A DNA stretch of 64,000 nt from Planococcus rifietoensis (GCF_001465795.2 NZ_CP013659.2:2870501-2934500), one strand, 5' to 3'. Positions 51,613-59,978 are shown, numbered from the stretch's first letter. A program made the numbers and translations. The notes: generated from the letters alone by a model not told the origin.

Positions 51613-52977
51613 TCATCCGATAATGACGCGTTCTTTTGGATAATGAAAAGCTTCCCGAATTACTTTGCCTCTGATGAGGAATAAAAAGGAGAAAATACCG
51701 ATACGACCGACGAACATCAAAAAGATGATGATGCCTTTACCCGCCGTGCTGAGATCGGCAGTGATTCCCATCGACAGCCCTGTCGTCCCAAACGCTGAGG
51801 ATACTTCAAAAACAATGGGCAGAATAGGAAACGGTTCGATATAAGTCAACGCAATCACAGCAGCTGTACAAAGCATTGCTGCTGTAGTGATGACGATAAA
51901 AGAACGAATGATATCATCGTTATCCAGTTCTCTGCCGAATACCTTCACTCCACTACGGCCTTTGGCAAAATTATAAATGGCCAATAGCATGATCGCAAAA
52001 GTTGTGGTCCGGATTCCCCCGCCCACACTGCTCGGTGAAGCCCCGATAAACATTAAAGCGCAGAACAATATTAATGTCGGGTCGGAAAGCTCGCTGACAT
52101 CCATTGTTGCCAACCCGCCATTTCGGGTAGTTACCGATTGGAAAAGACTATAGAAGATTTGCTCATGCCAGGATTTATCTGCCAGGAAATTGCCTTGTTC
52201 CAACAACAGCATCGCTATAGCCCCTACTGCAATCAATGCAAAAAAGGTTGTTACAGTCAGCTTTGTAAAAAGCGAGAAGCTATTGCTGCGCTTGCCCCTT
52301 GTATGATCGCCTTTCAAAAAATCCTGCAATTCAATCAACACCGGAAACCCGATGGCGCCTAGGATCAATAAAGACATATTTACGGTCTGGACAAAATAAT
52401 CATTGGAAAACTGAACAAGCGAAGTGCCCGTGATGTCAAATCCTGCATTGGTCGTTGCACTAATTGCACCAAAATAGCCTTGCAACAATGCTTCTTGCCA
52501 TGTATCAAAATAATTCAGGAAATAAATGCTGAGGATAATGGTCCCGATTAACTCAATGAAAAGGATAGTTCTAAGAATCTTAAGTAATAATTTCACCAGC
52601 CCCGACATGGACAATTGATTTTGATCGATTTGAATCAATTGCCGCTCCCGCAAGCCTATTCTCCTCCGGAAGATGACCCAGATAAATGTTCCGAGTGTCA
52701 TGATTCCAATGCCTCCGAATTGCAAAACAAACGTCAACGCAATGATGCCGGCCGTATTGAATGTATCCGGAGTCGAGACCACGCCAAGACCCGTTACACT
52801 GATGGCACTAACTGTTGTGAACAATAAATCGATAAAGGTCAACTCCACACCTTCATCATGAAAGAAAGGAAAACTCAATAATATTAAGGAGAAAATAACC
52901 GCCAAAGCATAATACAATACAATCAATTGAATTGCCGAGAAATGGGCCCACTTTGAAACCAAATTGAAAAACTTCAC
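51613..52977 (-). CDS. Ktr potassium uptake transmembrane subunit, second copy (KtrD-like)
   Basis: A 454-residue TrkH/KtrB-family translocator: filter loops SVTGLGVV, TTNAGFDI, TTRNGGLAT and FGTTGLSMG, and a gating loop GASPSSVGGGIRTTT in the third repeat. It is clearly divergent from the copy at 41687, so not a recent duplication. The likely start is GTG 52977 with GGAG at 8 nt; the longer frame to 53001 has no ribosome site. It works with the regulatory subunit encoded 63 nt upstream. Confidence 0.92.
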   Translation of the reverse strand: MKFFNLVSKWAHFSAIQLIVLYYALAVIFSLILLSFPFFHDEGVELTFIDLLFTTVSAISVTGLGVVSTPDTFNTAGIIALTFVLQFGGIGIMTLGTFIWVIFRRRIGLRERQLIQIDQNQLSMSGLVKLLLKILRTILFIELIGTIILSIYFLNYFDTWQEALLQGYFGAISATTNAGFDITGTSLVQFSNDYFVQTVNMSLLILGAIGFPVLIELQDFLKGDHTRGKRSNSFSLFTKLTVTTFFALIAVGAIAMLLLEQGNFLADKSWHEQIFYSLFQSVTTRNGGLATMDVSELSDPTLILFCALMFIGASPSSVGGGIRTTTFAIMLLAIYNFAKGRSGVKVFGRELDNDDIIRSFIVITTAAMLCTAAVIALTYIEPFPILPIVFEVSSAFGTTGLSMGITADLSTAGKGIIIFLMFVGRIGIFSFLFLIRGKVIREAFHYPKERVIIG

Positions 52978-53040
52978 TGCTGTTGCTCCATTCTGTATCA
53001 AATCTACGTACGCTCTTTAATCTTATACACCCTTAAATTA

Positions 53041-53697
53041 CTAAACTCCTTTTTCCTCAAAACGTTTCAGGTCTTCTCGATGGCCCATCACCACAAGAAT
53101 GTCATCTAACTTTATTAAGTCATCCGGCATCGGCGCGACGTTCACTTCGTCCCCTCGCTTGATGGCGAGAATCGTGCACCCATATCTCGCACGGATATCC
53201 AGTTCGAGCAAGCTTTGGTCCATCAACTTCTCTGAAGCTACCAATTCCACAATGCTATAGTCTTCCGATAAATCGATATAATCCACGACTTTCTCCGAGT
53301 CCATATGATGGGCGATGCGGATGCCCATCTCATTTTCCGGCTGGATGACGCGATCCGCCCCCACTTTTTCAAGAATCATCTGGTGCTGTACGTCTTTCGC
53401 TTTGACCCATACGAGCGGAACGCCAATTTCCTTAAGCATCAATGTGCATAATACGCTCGTCTGCATATTCTCGCCGATCGCCACGACCGCGTGTTCAAAA
53501 TTCCGCACCCCAAGTTCCCTCAAGCTCGCCTCATCTGTCGCATTCGCCACGGCGGCATGGGAAGAAAAATTCCTCATCGAGTCTACACGTTCCGGCGATG
53601 AATCGATCGCCATGACATCATGTCCCAGCTTGAACAGCTCTTTGCAGATGCTGCTGCCAAATCTCCCAAGGCCGATTATGATAAATTGCTTTTTCAA
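53041..53697 (-). CDS. Ktr potassium uptake regulatory subunit, second copy (KtrA/C-like)
   Basis: A 218-residue RCK protein: IIGLGRFGSSICKELFKLGHDVMAIDSS is the nucleotide-binding N-terminal domain, and the C-terminal RCK_C domain (DIRARYGCTILAIKRGDEVNVAPMPDDL) is the candidate c-di-AMP site. The start is a TTG at 53697, 5 nt after GAGGAA. Unlike the first Ktr operon, no c-di-AMP riboswitch core is seen in its leader; a sigma-A-type promoter lies at 53828-53856. Confidence 0.92.
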   Translation of the reverse strand: MKKQFIIIGLGRFGSSICKELFKLGHDVMAIDSSPERVDSMRNFSSHAAVANATDEASLRELGVRNFEHAVVAIGENMQTSVLCTLMLKEIGVPLVWVKAKDVQHQMILEKVGADRVIQPENEMGIRIAHHMDSEKVVDYIDLSEDYSIVELVASEKLMDQSLLELDIRARYGCTILAIKRGDEVNVAPMPDDLIKLDDILVVMGHREDLKRFEEKGV

Positions 53698-53827
53698 GTC
53701 ATTTCCTCATTTCTATAATCCTTAAAAAAAGACCCACTTTAAAGCTTATTGCGCCTGTGATGGACCTTCGTTTAATTCCGTATCAGCCTCTGCACCATTT
53801 ACCGGCTTTAATGTTTCAATTGACTAA

Positions 53828-53856
53828 AATCTACATCTGTTGAGTATTGTTGTCAA
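53828..53856 (-). promoter_or_regulatory. Promoter of the second Ktr operon with overlapping dyad
   Basis: Minus strand: TTGACA, 17-nt spacer, TAGATT. The -35 lies within a near-palindrome (forward TTGTCAATATTAACAA, 53850-53865; 7 of 8 base pairs), which may be an operator. The leader would be about 125 nt. Confidence 0.6.
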
Positions 53857-53904
53857 TATTAACAATAGAAAGTTTTTTCCGTTTTCAGCTTTACCGATTA
53901 GAAA

Positions 53905-53946
53905 AAGATTCCTATCAACAACGCGCAGCGCAGGGATAGGAATCTT
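53905..53946 (-). terminator. Terminator of the orphan sigma-like gene
   Basis: A 12-bp stem (AAGATTCCTATC and complement) with an 18-nt loop and TTTTTC after it on the minus strand. Confidence 0.75.
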
Positions 53947-54027
53947 CTATACAATATCTAATGGATTAGCAATAATAGATAAAAACTTAATTTAATTAGT
54001 AATATTATTCCATTTTATAAAAAATAT

Positions 54028-54324
54028 TCAGCTGCATGTCTTTTCACTATGCAGTTGGCAGCTTTTCATTCGCTTCCTGCATCTTATTTTGCCATTCACA
54101 CATTCAATCAAATAGAACACCAGGCGTTTATCGCCGCTGAACTGCTGCGGATTTTCCCACAATTGTTGAAACACTTCTGTTAGGACGTTTTCACACACCT
54201 CGTGGTCGTTAAATTCCCGATAACAGACTTTCCAAAGCAATAAATAGTATTCATCGTATATTAACTCCAAGGCGGCTTTGTCCCGAAACTTCAGTCTTTC
54301 CAACAGTTGTCCATCCGTAGTCAT
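54028..54324 (-). CDS. Stand-alone sigma-70 region 2-like protein
   Basis: A 98-residue protein whose whole length matches ECF sigma region 2: LLERLKFRDKAALELIYDEYYLLLWKVCYREFNDHEVCENVLTEVF-like helices and NPQQFSGDKRLVFYLIECVNGKIRCRKRM, the usual -10 binding segment. Region 4 is absent and the frame ends with a basic, cysteine-containing tail (CRKRMKSCQ...KTCS). No continuation is found downstream in another frame, so it is not a simple frameshift. It resembles RsoA, the region-2 co-sigma of B. subtilis. ATG at 54324 follows AGAGAGGTG. Confidence 0.7.
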   Translation of the reverse strand: MTTDGQLLERLKFRDKAALELIYDEYYLLLWKVCYREFNDHEVCENVLTEVFQQLWENPQQFSGDKRLVFYLIECVNGKIRCRKRMKSCQLHSEKTCS

Positions 54325-54423
54325 TTAGCACCTCTCTCTTCTTATTCAAAATACCCATAAAAAGATAAAAGAAACCCTATATTCATTATAATATTAGGAT
54401 AATAAATTAGCTCCCATAACTAA

Positions 54424-54457
54424 AAGGATCGGCACTGATTAGACAGTGCCGATCCTT
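54424..54457 (-). terminator. Terminator of the MscS-type gene
   Basis: AAGGATCGGCACTG pairs perfectly with CAGTGCCGATCCTT around 6 nt, then TTTTAG on the minus strand. Confidence 0.85.
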
Positions 54458-54474
54458 CACCTCCTATTATTCGC

Positions 54475-55362
54475 TTATGACTGAACGGGATTCTCCAAGC
54501 CTTTGTGAATCGTCACCTGATGTGGGAAAGGGATCTCGATATCATGGGCATCCAGTGCCTCTTTGATGGATTTGCGCAGCTCGCGCTCGACTCCCCATTG
54601 TTCTCCGCTTTTCGCTTTGGCAATGATGCGCAACGTGACATCCGATGCCCCGAACGCCTGCACACCAATCACATCCGGCCCTTCGACGACGGCGGCATTG
54701 TCTTTTGCGACTTTTTCGCATACTGTTTTCAGCACGGCCATCGCTTCGTCGATGTTTTCGTCATACGATACGCCAATATCCACGAGTGCACGCATATTCC
54801 CGCGCGAATGGTTGCTAACCGTCGTAATATCGCGGTTCGGAATGAAATTCAAGGTACCGTCGAAACTGCGGATTTGCGTCGTCCGCAACCCGACTGATTC
54901 GACCACGCCGTCAATGGCTCCAACCGTCACATAATCGTTAACGTCAATTTGTTTCTCCAGCAATAGGAAGAAGCCGGTAACCACGTCACTGACCAGTCCC
55001 TGTGCGCCGAAACCGATCGCCAGGCCGACAATTCCTGCGCCGGCGATAAGGCTCGCGACGGAAAGCCCAAAAATATTGAACAAAGTTGCCACCAATACAA
55101 AGACTAATGCGTACGAGAAGACGTTCTCGGACAATGAACGAAGCGTCAATGCGCGACCGTTCGTCACGTCGCCTTTTTTCGTCAAGCGGTCAAACGAGCG
55201 GTTGATCAATTTTTTCCCGATCGCCCGCACAATCGCAAATGCGATTAAAATTCCGATGACTTGAGCGGCAATGATTCCCGCCTCAACTAATAGATTTCCC
55301 CAGTCAATATCAATGAAATCAAACAAAAAATCATTCCTTTCAAATTCTTGCGCTGCATTCAA
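54475..55362 (-). CDS. MscS-family mechanosensitive channel (YkuT-like)
   Basis: A 295-residue small-conductance mechanosensitive channel: helix 1 (about residues 25-46), helix 2 (77-98), pore helix 3 with SLIAGAGIVGLAIGFGAQGLVSDVVTGFFLLLEKQ, then the beta domain (IDVNDYVTVGAIDGVVESVGLRTTQIRSFDG) and alpha/beta C-terminal domain. It vents solutes under osmotic downshock. Start is a TTG at 55362 after TTGGAG. Two Ktr systems and an MscS channel in 15 kb fit a salt-adapted organism (inference). Confidence 0.92.
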   Translation of the reverse strand: MNAAQEFERNDFLFDFIDIDWGNLLVEAGIIAAQVIGILIAFAIVRAIGKKLINRSFDRLTKKGDVTNGRALTLRSLSENVFSYALVFVLVATLFNIFGLSVASLIAGAGIVGLAIGFGAQGLVSDVVTGFFLLLEKQIDVNDYVTVGAIDGVVESVGLRTTQIRSFDGTLNFIPNRDITTVSNHSRGNMRALVDIGVSYDENIDEAMAVLKTVCEKVAKDNAAVVEGPDVIGVQAFGASDVTLRIIAKAKSGEQWGVERELRKSIKEALDAHDIEIPFPHQVTIHKGLENPVQS

Positions 55363-55564
55363 TAAACTCCAAGCCGCGCAGCTTCTATGTATTTACCTGT
55401 CTCTTTATAACATATATGCGGGGATTATTTCATTTCCGAGCTCTATCACTGCAACTTAGAACCGCCGCTTCACATCTTTATTAAAGTTTTTCACTAAAAA
55501 GCTTGCAGGTTACCTTGCGTCACCACCTATGGTTGAAATAGCTAATCAAACAGGAGTGATGAAA

Positions 55565-56263
55565 ATGACGACAGCTTTTTTGGGAAGCAAGGGAATGTGG
55601 AGTTGGAAAGAACTAATATACTTATTGACCGTTGTATTGGTAGCTATACCAATTTTTGTGGAATACAGCTTATATCATTACCTCGTGAACTTTTTCGGCA
55701 ATGAATTGCATGCAGGTACAATGATTGGCTTGGTCATGTCCATTATCTTTATGGCTGCTCTCTATTTAATCGTACTTAAGCCAAATGGACAGTCTTGGAA
55801 AGCGGTAGGTGTCCAAGGTTTCTCATCCGAACACTGGAAGAGGATTGTAGTTTGGACAATTGCATTGATTGTTGTAAGCGTCGGTTTAGTAATTATCATG
55901 TCGGAGTTTGGCGTTGGAACCGACAACAGCAAAACCGACAGCCTGCAATCACAATTGACACTCTTGAATTTCTTCATCGGATTTGTTTCCGCCGCTGTCA
56001 TTTCACCAATTTACGAAGAAATTTTCTACCGCGGCTTTCTGTACCGTTTTTTCAGCAGCCATTATGGAATAGGAGCAGGCATGCTGCTGAGTGCTTCCAT
56101 ATTTACTTTAGTGCATATCCCAACTTTCAATACACTTCCGGTGAACTTTGTTTCTGGCCTTATTTTTGCATGGATCTATCAAAAAACAGGTTCTGTCCTT
56201 CCATGTATCTTGATGCACGGACTTTTCAATGGCATTGCTGTAATCCTCACCGCTACCGCTTAG
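55565..56263 (+). CDS. CPBP-family intramembrane glutamic protease
   Basis: A 232-residue polytopic protein of the CPBP (Rce1/ABI) family. The catalytic motif is EEIFYR (Glu151, Glu152, Arg156), with His184 in FTLVHIP and His218/Asn222 in HGLFNG completing the site. Bacillota members take part in bacteriocin maturation or immunity, or have unknown roles. ATG at 55565 has AGGAG 8 nt upstream; earlier starts at 55529/55559 are less likely. Its 3' end overlaps the convergent MerR gene by 11 nt. Confidence 0.88.
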   Translation: MTTAFLGSKGMWSWKELIYLLTVVLVAIPIFVEYSLYHYLVNFFGNELHAGTMIGLVMSIIFMAALYLIVLKPNGQSWKAVGVQGFSSEHWKRIVVWTIALIVVSVGLVIIMSEFGVGTDNSKTDSLQSQLTLLNFFIGFVSAAVISPIYEEIFYRGFLYRFFSSHYGIGAGMLLSASIFTLVHIPTFNTLPVNFVSGLIFAWIYQKTGSVLPCILMHGLFNGIAVILTATA

Positions 56264-56996
56264 CCTTGTCCGCCAATTCGAGGAATTCAATTATGGCTGG
56301 ATTGATGGCGTACAGCCCGAGATCTTCGGAAGCTTGCGCCGATTTCCTGGCTTCCCAAAAAGCTTCTGACAATTTGGGATCATTGCCGAATGTTTCTGCC
56401 GATAAAATATCAACGTCAGCTAAAATCAATTGCCCCTCTTTTGAAGAGGGAGAAATCCCTTTGTCCAAGCACAGTTCAATTCTTTTGATGATATTTATCC
56501 ACTTTTTGGTAGCCAAGTCGCCATTTTCAAGTTTAGGCAAACCCTTCTCCAAGATCTCTTGTTGCTGTGATGAAAAATAATGGCTCCAATTTTTTTCATT
56601 CTGCGGCCCAGCAACCAGCGAAATAAGGTCTTCCCAATGAATTGTCTCTTCCAATTCCAACAGGTTGAGTAAAGACTGTGTGTGCTTTAATGACTGTTGA
56701 AGCTGGTCGATTTCGTTCATCAACAAAGGTTTATGCACAGCTAAAATCGAATCGATCGATTGCTCTGCCGAAATTTTGCGGCTGTCTTCTAACGATAAAT
56801 TCAGTGACTTGAGCAGCAGAATCTTTTGCAGCTTCAAAATATCTTCTACTGAATAGCAGCGCTTTCCGCCCGCTTCTTTTCTAGAAGGCTCAACCAATCC
56901 AATTTGATCGTAATAGCGTATGGTTCGGACAGATACATTCAATCGCTTAGATAATTCTCCAGTCGTTAAGTATTCTTTCTCCATACGATGTGCCAA
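56253..56996 (-). CDS. MerR family transcriptional regulator
   Basis: A 247-residue regulator: MerR HTH at residues 9-35 (LTTGELSKRLNVSVRTIRYYDQIGLVEPSR) and dimerisation helix, followed by a long C-terminal effector domain (about 120-247) with helical TipAS-like character (EARKSAQASEDLGLYAINPAIIEFLE). The TTG at 56996 is 4 nt after GGGAG; the ATG at 56984 would be 16 nt away. It is 18 nt downstream of the TPR gene on the same strand, and overlaps the convergent CPBP gene. Confidence 0.88.
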   Translation of the reverse strand: MAHRMEKEYLTTGELSKRLNVSVRTIRYYDQIGLVEPSRKEAGGKRCYSVEDILKLQKILLLKSLNLSLEDSRKISAEQSIDSILAVHKPLLMNEIDQLQQSLKHTQSLLNLLELEETIHWEDLISLVAGPQNEKNWSHYFSSQQQEILEKGLPKLENGDLATKKWINIIKRIELCLDKGISPSSKEGQLILADVDILSAETFGNDPKLSEAFWEARKSAQASEDLGLYAINPAIIEFLELADKAKR

Positions 56997-57014
56997 ATCA
57001 CCACTCCCTTTAAT

Positions 57015-57500
57015 TCAGATCCATGTTTCATCCAATTTATCTGCATAGAATCCAATTGCCTTCTTATAAGCTGAAATGTTTTTATCAGCAGAAGTTTCCG
57101 CTAAACACTTGAGCAATATTTCCATTGCTTGCTGATGTTCTGCTGAGTTATACAAAGTCATTGCCAAAAAAACTTTCAATGCCTGATTGGCTGGAAAAAG
57201 TTCTATTCCTTTTGCAAAAGTGCTTCTCGATTTTTCGTATTCCCCTAAGGTCCGGTAAGTGCTGCCTAGCCCCAGCAATGCACCTTCTAAATCCTCTTTT
57301 TCGAGCCCGAGTTGGATAGCTTTTTCGTAATAGGGAATTGCCTTTTTTTCTTCTCCAAGCAAATCAAAACTCCAAGCACACTGGTAATTGATTTGTGGGT
57401 GTTCTGGGAAGTGCTTTGCCAGTGCCGCCAGCAATTGATTTGATTCTTCTTGTTTACCCGCAGCTCTTAGCCCAATTGCTTTATTCAAGTCTGGATTCAT
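57015..57500 (-). CDS. Tetratricopeptide-repeat protein
   Basis: A 161-residue protein of helical repeats: ESNQLLAALAKHFPEHPQINYQCAWSFDLLGEEKKAIPYYEKAIQLGL-type units, then ALLGLGSTYRTLGEYEKSRSTFAKGIELFP and LAMTLYNSAEHQQAMEIL, so about three to four TPRs. Such repeats mediate protein-protein contact. ATG at 57500 follows AGGGGGA. It is the first gene of the TPR-MerR pair, so it may report to the MerR regulator or be its target. Confidence 0.87.
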   Translation of the reverse strand: MNPDLNKAIGLRAAGKQEESNQLLAALAKHFPEHPQINYQCAWSFDLLGEEKKAIPYYEKAIQLGLEKEDLEGALLGLGSTYRTLGEYEKSRSTFAKGIELFPANQALKVFLAMTLYNSAEHQQAMEILLKCLAETSADKNISAYKKAIGFYADKLDETWI

Positions 57501-57548
57501 CTTTTCATCCCCCTAGATCCTCATATATTCAGTTTACCATTTGGAAAT

Positions 57549-57564
57549 AAGTTGAAAGTAACTT
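57549..57564. promoter_or_regulatory. Possible MerR-type operator
   Basis: AAGTT-GAAAGT-AACTT, a 5-6-5 dyad 49 bp before the TPR start in the promoter region of the TPR-MerR pair. MerR regulators bind dyads within the promoter spacer; the flanking -35/-10 could not be fixed. Confidence 0.4.
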
Positions 57565-57633
57565 TTCGCCGTGTGCTAGCATCAACTCGTTTTCAAAAAA
57601 AATTTTGATGGAACGCTTACATTTTCAAAAGAG

Positions 57634-57659
57634 GTTTCACTCTAGTTTCAAGTGGTAGA
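57634..57659 (+). promoter_or_regulatory. Probable sigma-B promoter of the stress SDR
   Basis: GTTTCA, 13-nt spacer, TGGTAG, 44 nt before the SDR start; close to the GTTTAA-N12..15-GGGTAT consensus and in keeping with a general-stress gene. Confidence 0.5.
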
Positions 57660-57702
57660 TAAAGGTAGAAACCAACTATTACCAACCTGAGGAGAGATTG
57701 AA

Positions 57703-58596
57703 ATGGCGAATATCCAAAACCCTAGAACGCAATATACAACGGAAGAGTTTCCGAAACAATACCAGGAAGCCCCTGGCGTACAAAACCAAATGACTCCTGT
57801 ACCAGACTGCGGCGAAAAGACGTACAAAGGTTCAGGCAAGCTTGAAGGACGTAAAGCACTAGTAACCGGTGGTGATTCCGGAATCGGCCGTGCTGCAGCC
57901 ATCGCATACGCTAGAGAAGGTGCAGATGTGGCGATCAATTACTTGCCAGCTGAGCAATCCGATGCCGATGAAGTGAAACAATTGATCGAAGCAGAAGGCC
58001 GCAAAGCTGTCTTGATCCCCGGCGACTTGAGCGACGAAGCGTTCAACAAGGAAATGGTTGAAAAAGCCAACAGCGAACTTGGCGGATTGGACATCTTGGC
58101 ACTCGTTGCCGGCAAGCAGCAAGCCGTCAAAGACATTGCCGACCTGCCGACAGAGCAGCTTGAAAAAACATTCCAAGTCAATGTCTATTCCATGTACTGG
58201 ACAGTGAAAGCGGCGCTACCATACCTTCCAGAAGGCGCGTCGATCATCACGACGAGCTCGGTTGAAGGTTTTGACCCAAGCCCGATGCTATTGGATTATT
58301 CAGCAACGAAATTTGCGATCATCGGTTTCACGAAATCCTTGTCCAAACAATTGGCGGACAAAGGCATCCGTGTCAACTCCGTCGCACCAGGCCCAATCTG
58401 GACAGCGCTTCAGATTTCCGGCGGACAGCCACAGGAAAACATTCCGGAATTCGGCAAAGGCACACCTGAGACGCCAATCGGCCGCGCAGGCCAGCCGGCA
58501 GAACTTGCTTCTGTCTATGTCTTCCTGGCTTCCATCGAATCCAGCTATGTTACAGGACAGATCTACAGCATCACTGGCGGCATGACGACCGCTTAA
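57703..58596 (+). CDS. SDR oxidoreductase, general-stress (YhdF/Gsp39-like)
   Basis: A 297-residue SDR with the 45-residue N-terminal extension typical of this stress group ([37 protein letters not shown]). Cofactor loop TGGDSGIG at 55-62, catalytic Ser in TTSSVEG, Tyr-x-x-x-Lys in DYSATK, and PGPIWT. In B. subtilis such proteins are sigma-B controlled; a sigma-B-like promoter precedes this one. Substrate unknown. ATG at 57703 follows GAGGAGAG. Confidence 0.9.
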   Translation: MANIQNPRTQYTTEEFPKQYQEAPGVQNQMTPVPDCGEKTYKGSGKLEGRKALVTGGDSGIGRAAAIAYAREGADVAINYLPAEQSDADEVKQLIEAEGRKAVLIPGDLSDEAFNKEMVEKANSELGGLDILALVAGKQQAVKDIADLPTEQLEKTFQVNVYSMYWTVKAALPYLPEGASIITTSSVEGFDPSPMLLDYSATKFAIIGFTKSLSKQLADKGIRVNSVAPGPIWTALQISGGQPQENIPEFGKGTPETPIGRAGQPAELASVYVFLASIESSYVTGQIYSITGGMTTA

Positions 58597-58606
58597 GTTT
58601 ATATTC

Positions 58607-58650
58607 AAAAAGCGTGGGGCACCGAATCAATCGGTGCCTCACGCTTTTTT
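58607..58650. terminator. Bidirectional terminator
   Basis: AAAAAGCGTG, GGCACCGA and their complements form a long stem around ATCAA with a T tract on each side; shared with the convergent membrane-protein gene. Confidence 0.9.
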
Positions 58651-58652
58651 CA

Positions 58653-58925
58653 TTAAATATTTTTCAGCCACGTCATCAGGCGCAAAATCTCAAATGGCTC
58701 GGCCCACGTGATGACAAAAAGGATGACGAAGAAAATAGAGAGCGACCAAACTTTCAATTGGCCTGGCTCTCTTTTCAACACGGCAATGAAAACGGCGCCC
58801 GCCGCTGCAAATAGCAACAGAAAACCGATAAGTGCAAGCGGCTCGGAATACCCAGACATCAGCCGGTTGAACATGAGCAATAGACTCCCTAAAACGATGA
58901 GTCCCATTGAATATTTACCGAACAT
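58653..58925 (-). CDS. Small membrane protein, function unknown
   Basis: A 90-residue protein with three hydrophobic helices (about residues 6-20, 28-49, 62-74) and short basic loops. ATG at 58925 follows AAGGAGGAG; the longer frame to 58973 overlaps the upstream gene. It is 44 nt downstream of another membrane gene, so the pair is likely one operon. No family recognised. Confidence 0.65.
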   Translation of the reverse strand: MFGKYSMGLIVLGSLLLMFNRLMSGYSEPLALIGFLLLFAAAGAVFIAVLKREPGQLKVWSLSIFFVILFVITWAEPFEILRLMTWLKNI

Positions 58926-58969
58926 CTCGTCTCCTCCTTTTTCAAGAAAGCCCGCGGCTTGGCTTGCCA

Positions 58970-59386
58970 TCACGGTGCAAAGCCGTAGTAGAACAGGATA
59001 TGTGCATAAAAACCGAAGAATGTGAATATCAAAGTCATCAGGACAAATAACGCCATCATGGTGATTTTAGAGATTTTACCGATATCAAGCCGCCATACGC
59101 CTTTATAGACCTGCACCCATAGCGCAACGACAAACGGAACGACCATCAATAGATAGAAAATCACGAGGCCGTTCACAAATATATCGTAATAATCCCGGTT
59201 CACACTGTCACTGGTCCTGAAATAACGGCTCATCCTGAAAAAGAACACGAGAAACGAAAGTTGCACCACAAGTCCGTAGATAAACAAAGGTACCCTGAAT
59301 TTCCCCAGGTTTCGCAGCATCCATAAGACTACGCAATAAATGATGGCAATGATAATGGCTATGTACAAACTGACTGGATAAAAAAT
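58970..59386 (-). CDS. Membrane protein of unknown family, probable ATT start
   Basis: A four-helix membrane protein of about 138 residues with charged loops (RMSRYFRTSDSVNRDYY; KGVWRLDIGK). The first conventional start is TTG 59368, but it has no ribosome site within 20 nt. Extending in frame gives an ATT at 59386, 7 nt after AAAGGGGGG, and the added residues (FYPVS) read as a natural membrane-protein N-terminus. No stop intervenes. The same geometry is seen at 12621 and 21145. No family recognised. Confidence 0.7.
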   Translation of the reverse strand: MFYPVSLYIAIIIAIIYCVVLWMLRNLGKFRVPLFIYGLVVQLSFLVFFFRMSRYFRTSDSVNRDYYDIFVNGLVIFYLLMVVPFVVALWVQVYKGVWRLDIGKISKITMMALFVLMTLIFTFFGFYAHILFYYGFAP

Positions 59387-59468
59387 AAACGCACCCCCCT
59401 TTAGGCTATTTATGTTTCAGCGGAAAAATTGGACGTGCTAAATCCTATCGTAACAATCCTCGATTCGA

Positions 59469-59978
59469 TTAATTGCCTTCTGTACTGAATTTTTTGTATC
59501 CATCCCACTCATAAACGGCCTCATGCTCTTCCCCGTTCACTGTGTAGTTGATCTTGGCAGCACGATGGGGATCTTCGGATACTTCACCGAGCCTCAATTT
59601 GAGAACAATGCGCCCGCTCCCGTCAACTTCATAGCCGTTGACATCCTCCACTGCACCAATCTCATGCCCTTCGCCGTAAACACCAACTTGCTTCAGAGGA
59701 TCGGCCCCATGCGCTTCATAGGCAATGCCGTCCTCCTCAAATGAAACCGGTTCGCCCTGTTCTTTCACCAAGTCGAAAGAATTGATGGTAGCAGGGTTTT
59801 CACCAGTCCATTCTATTTCGTGAATCATGGAATACGTGGTGTCTGCTTCAATAGAATCTACGTAAATGTTGTCCAACAGAAATTCCCCGCTTTCTTCCTG
59901 TGCGTCTTGTTCTGAATCACTGCAGGCAGTCAATGAAAGGATTAGTACTGAGGCGAATAAGGCTGTGGATTTTCCCAT
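59469..59978 (-). CDS. Lipoprotein of unknown function
   Basis: A 169-residue lipoprotein: signal peptide ending in lipobox LTAC (Cys19), an acidic serine/glutamate spacer (SDSEQDAQEESGE), then a beta-rich domain with WTGENPATINSFDLVKEQ and GYEVDGSGRIVLKLRLGE. ATG at 59978 is 9 nt after AAGGAG; the frame to 60008 begins with residues that would disrupt the signal peptide. It would sit on the outer face of the membrane. Family not recognised. Confidence 0.7.
   Translation of the reverse strand: MGKSTALFASVLILSLTACSDSEQDAQEESGEFLLDNIYVDSIEADTTYSMIHEIEWTGENPATINSFDLVKEQGEPVSFEEDGIAYEAHGADPLKQVGVYGEGHEIGAVEDVNGYEVDGSGRIVLKLRLGEVSEDPHRAAKINYTVNGEEHEAVYEWDGYKKFSTEGN

Larger units (their letters stand above)
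53698..54027. other. 330-bp gap upstream of the second Ktr operon
   Basis: It holds the promoter/operator at 53828-53865 and the terminator of the orphan sigma-like gene at 53905. No gene or riboswitch core was found in it. Confidence 0.6.

Noticed and set aside
53698..53827. Second c-di-AMP riboswitch
   Set aside because: None of the core strings seen at 40798-40936 (GAGACAG, GGGGGAACC, CCGACAGCTAACC) occur in this leader.
54028..54324. Frameshifted remnant of a full ECF sigma gene
   Set aside because: Downstream sequence shows no region-4 coding in any frame and a terminator follows; treated as a complete small gene.
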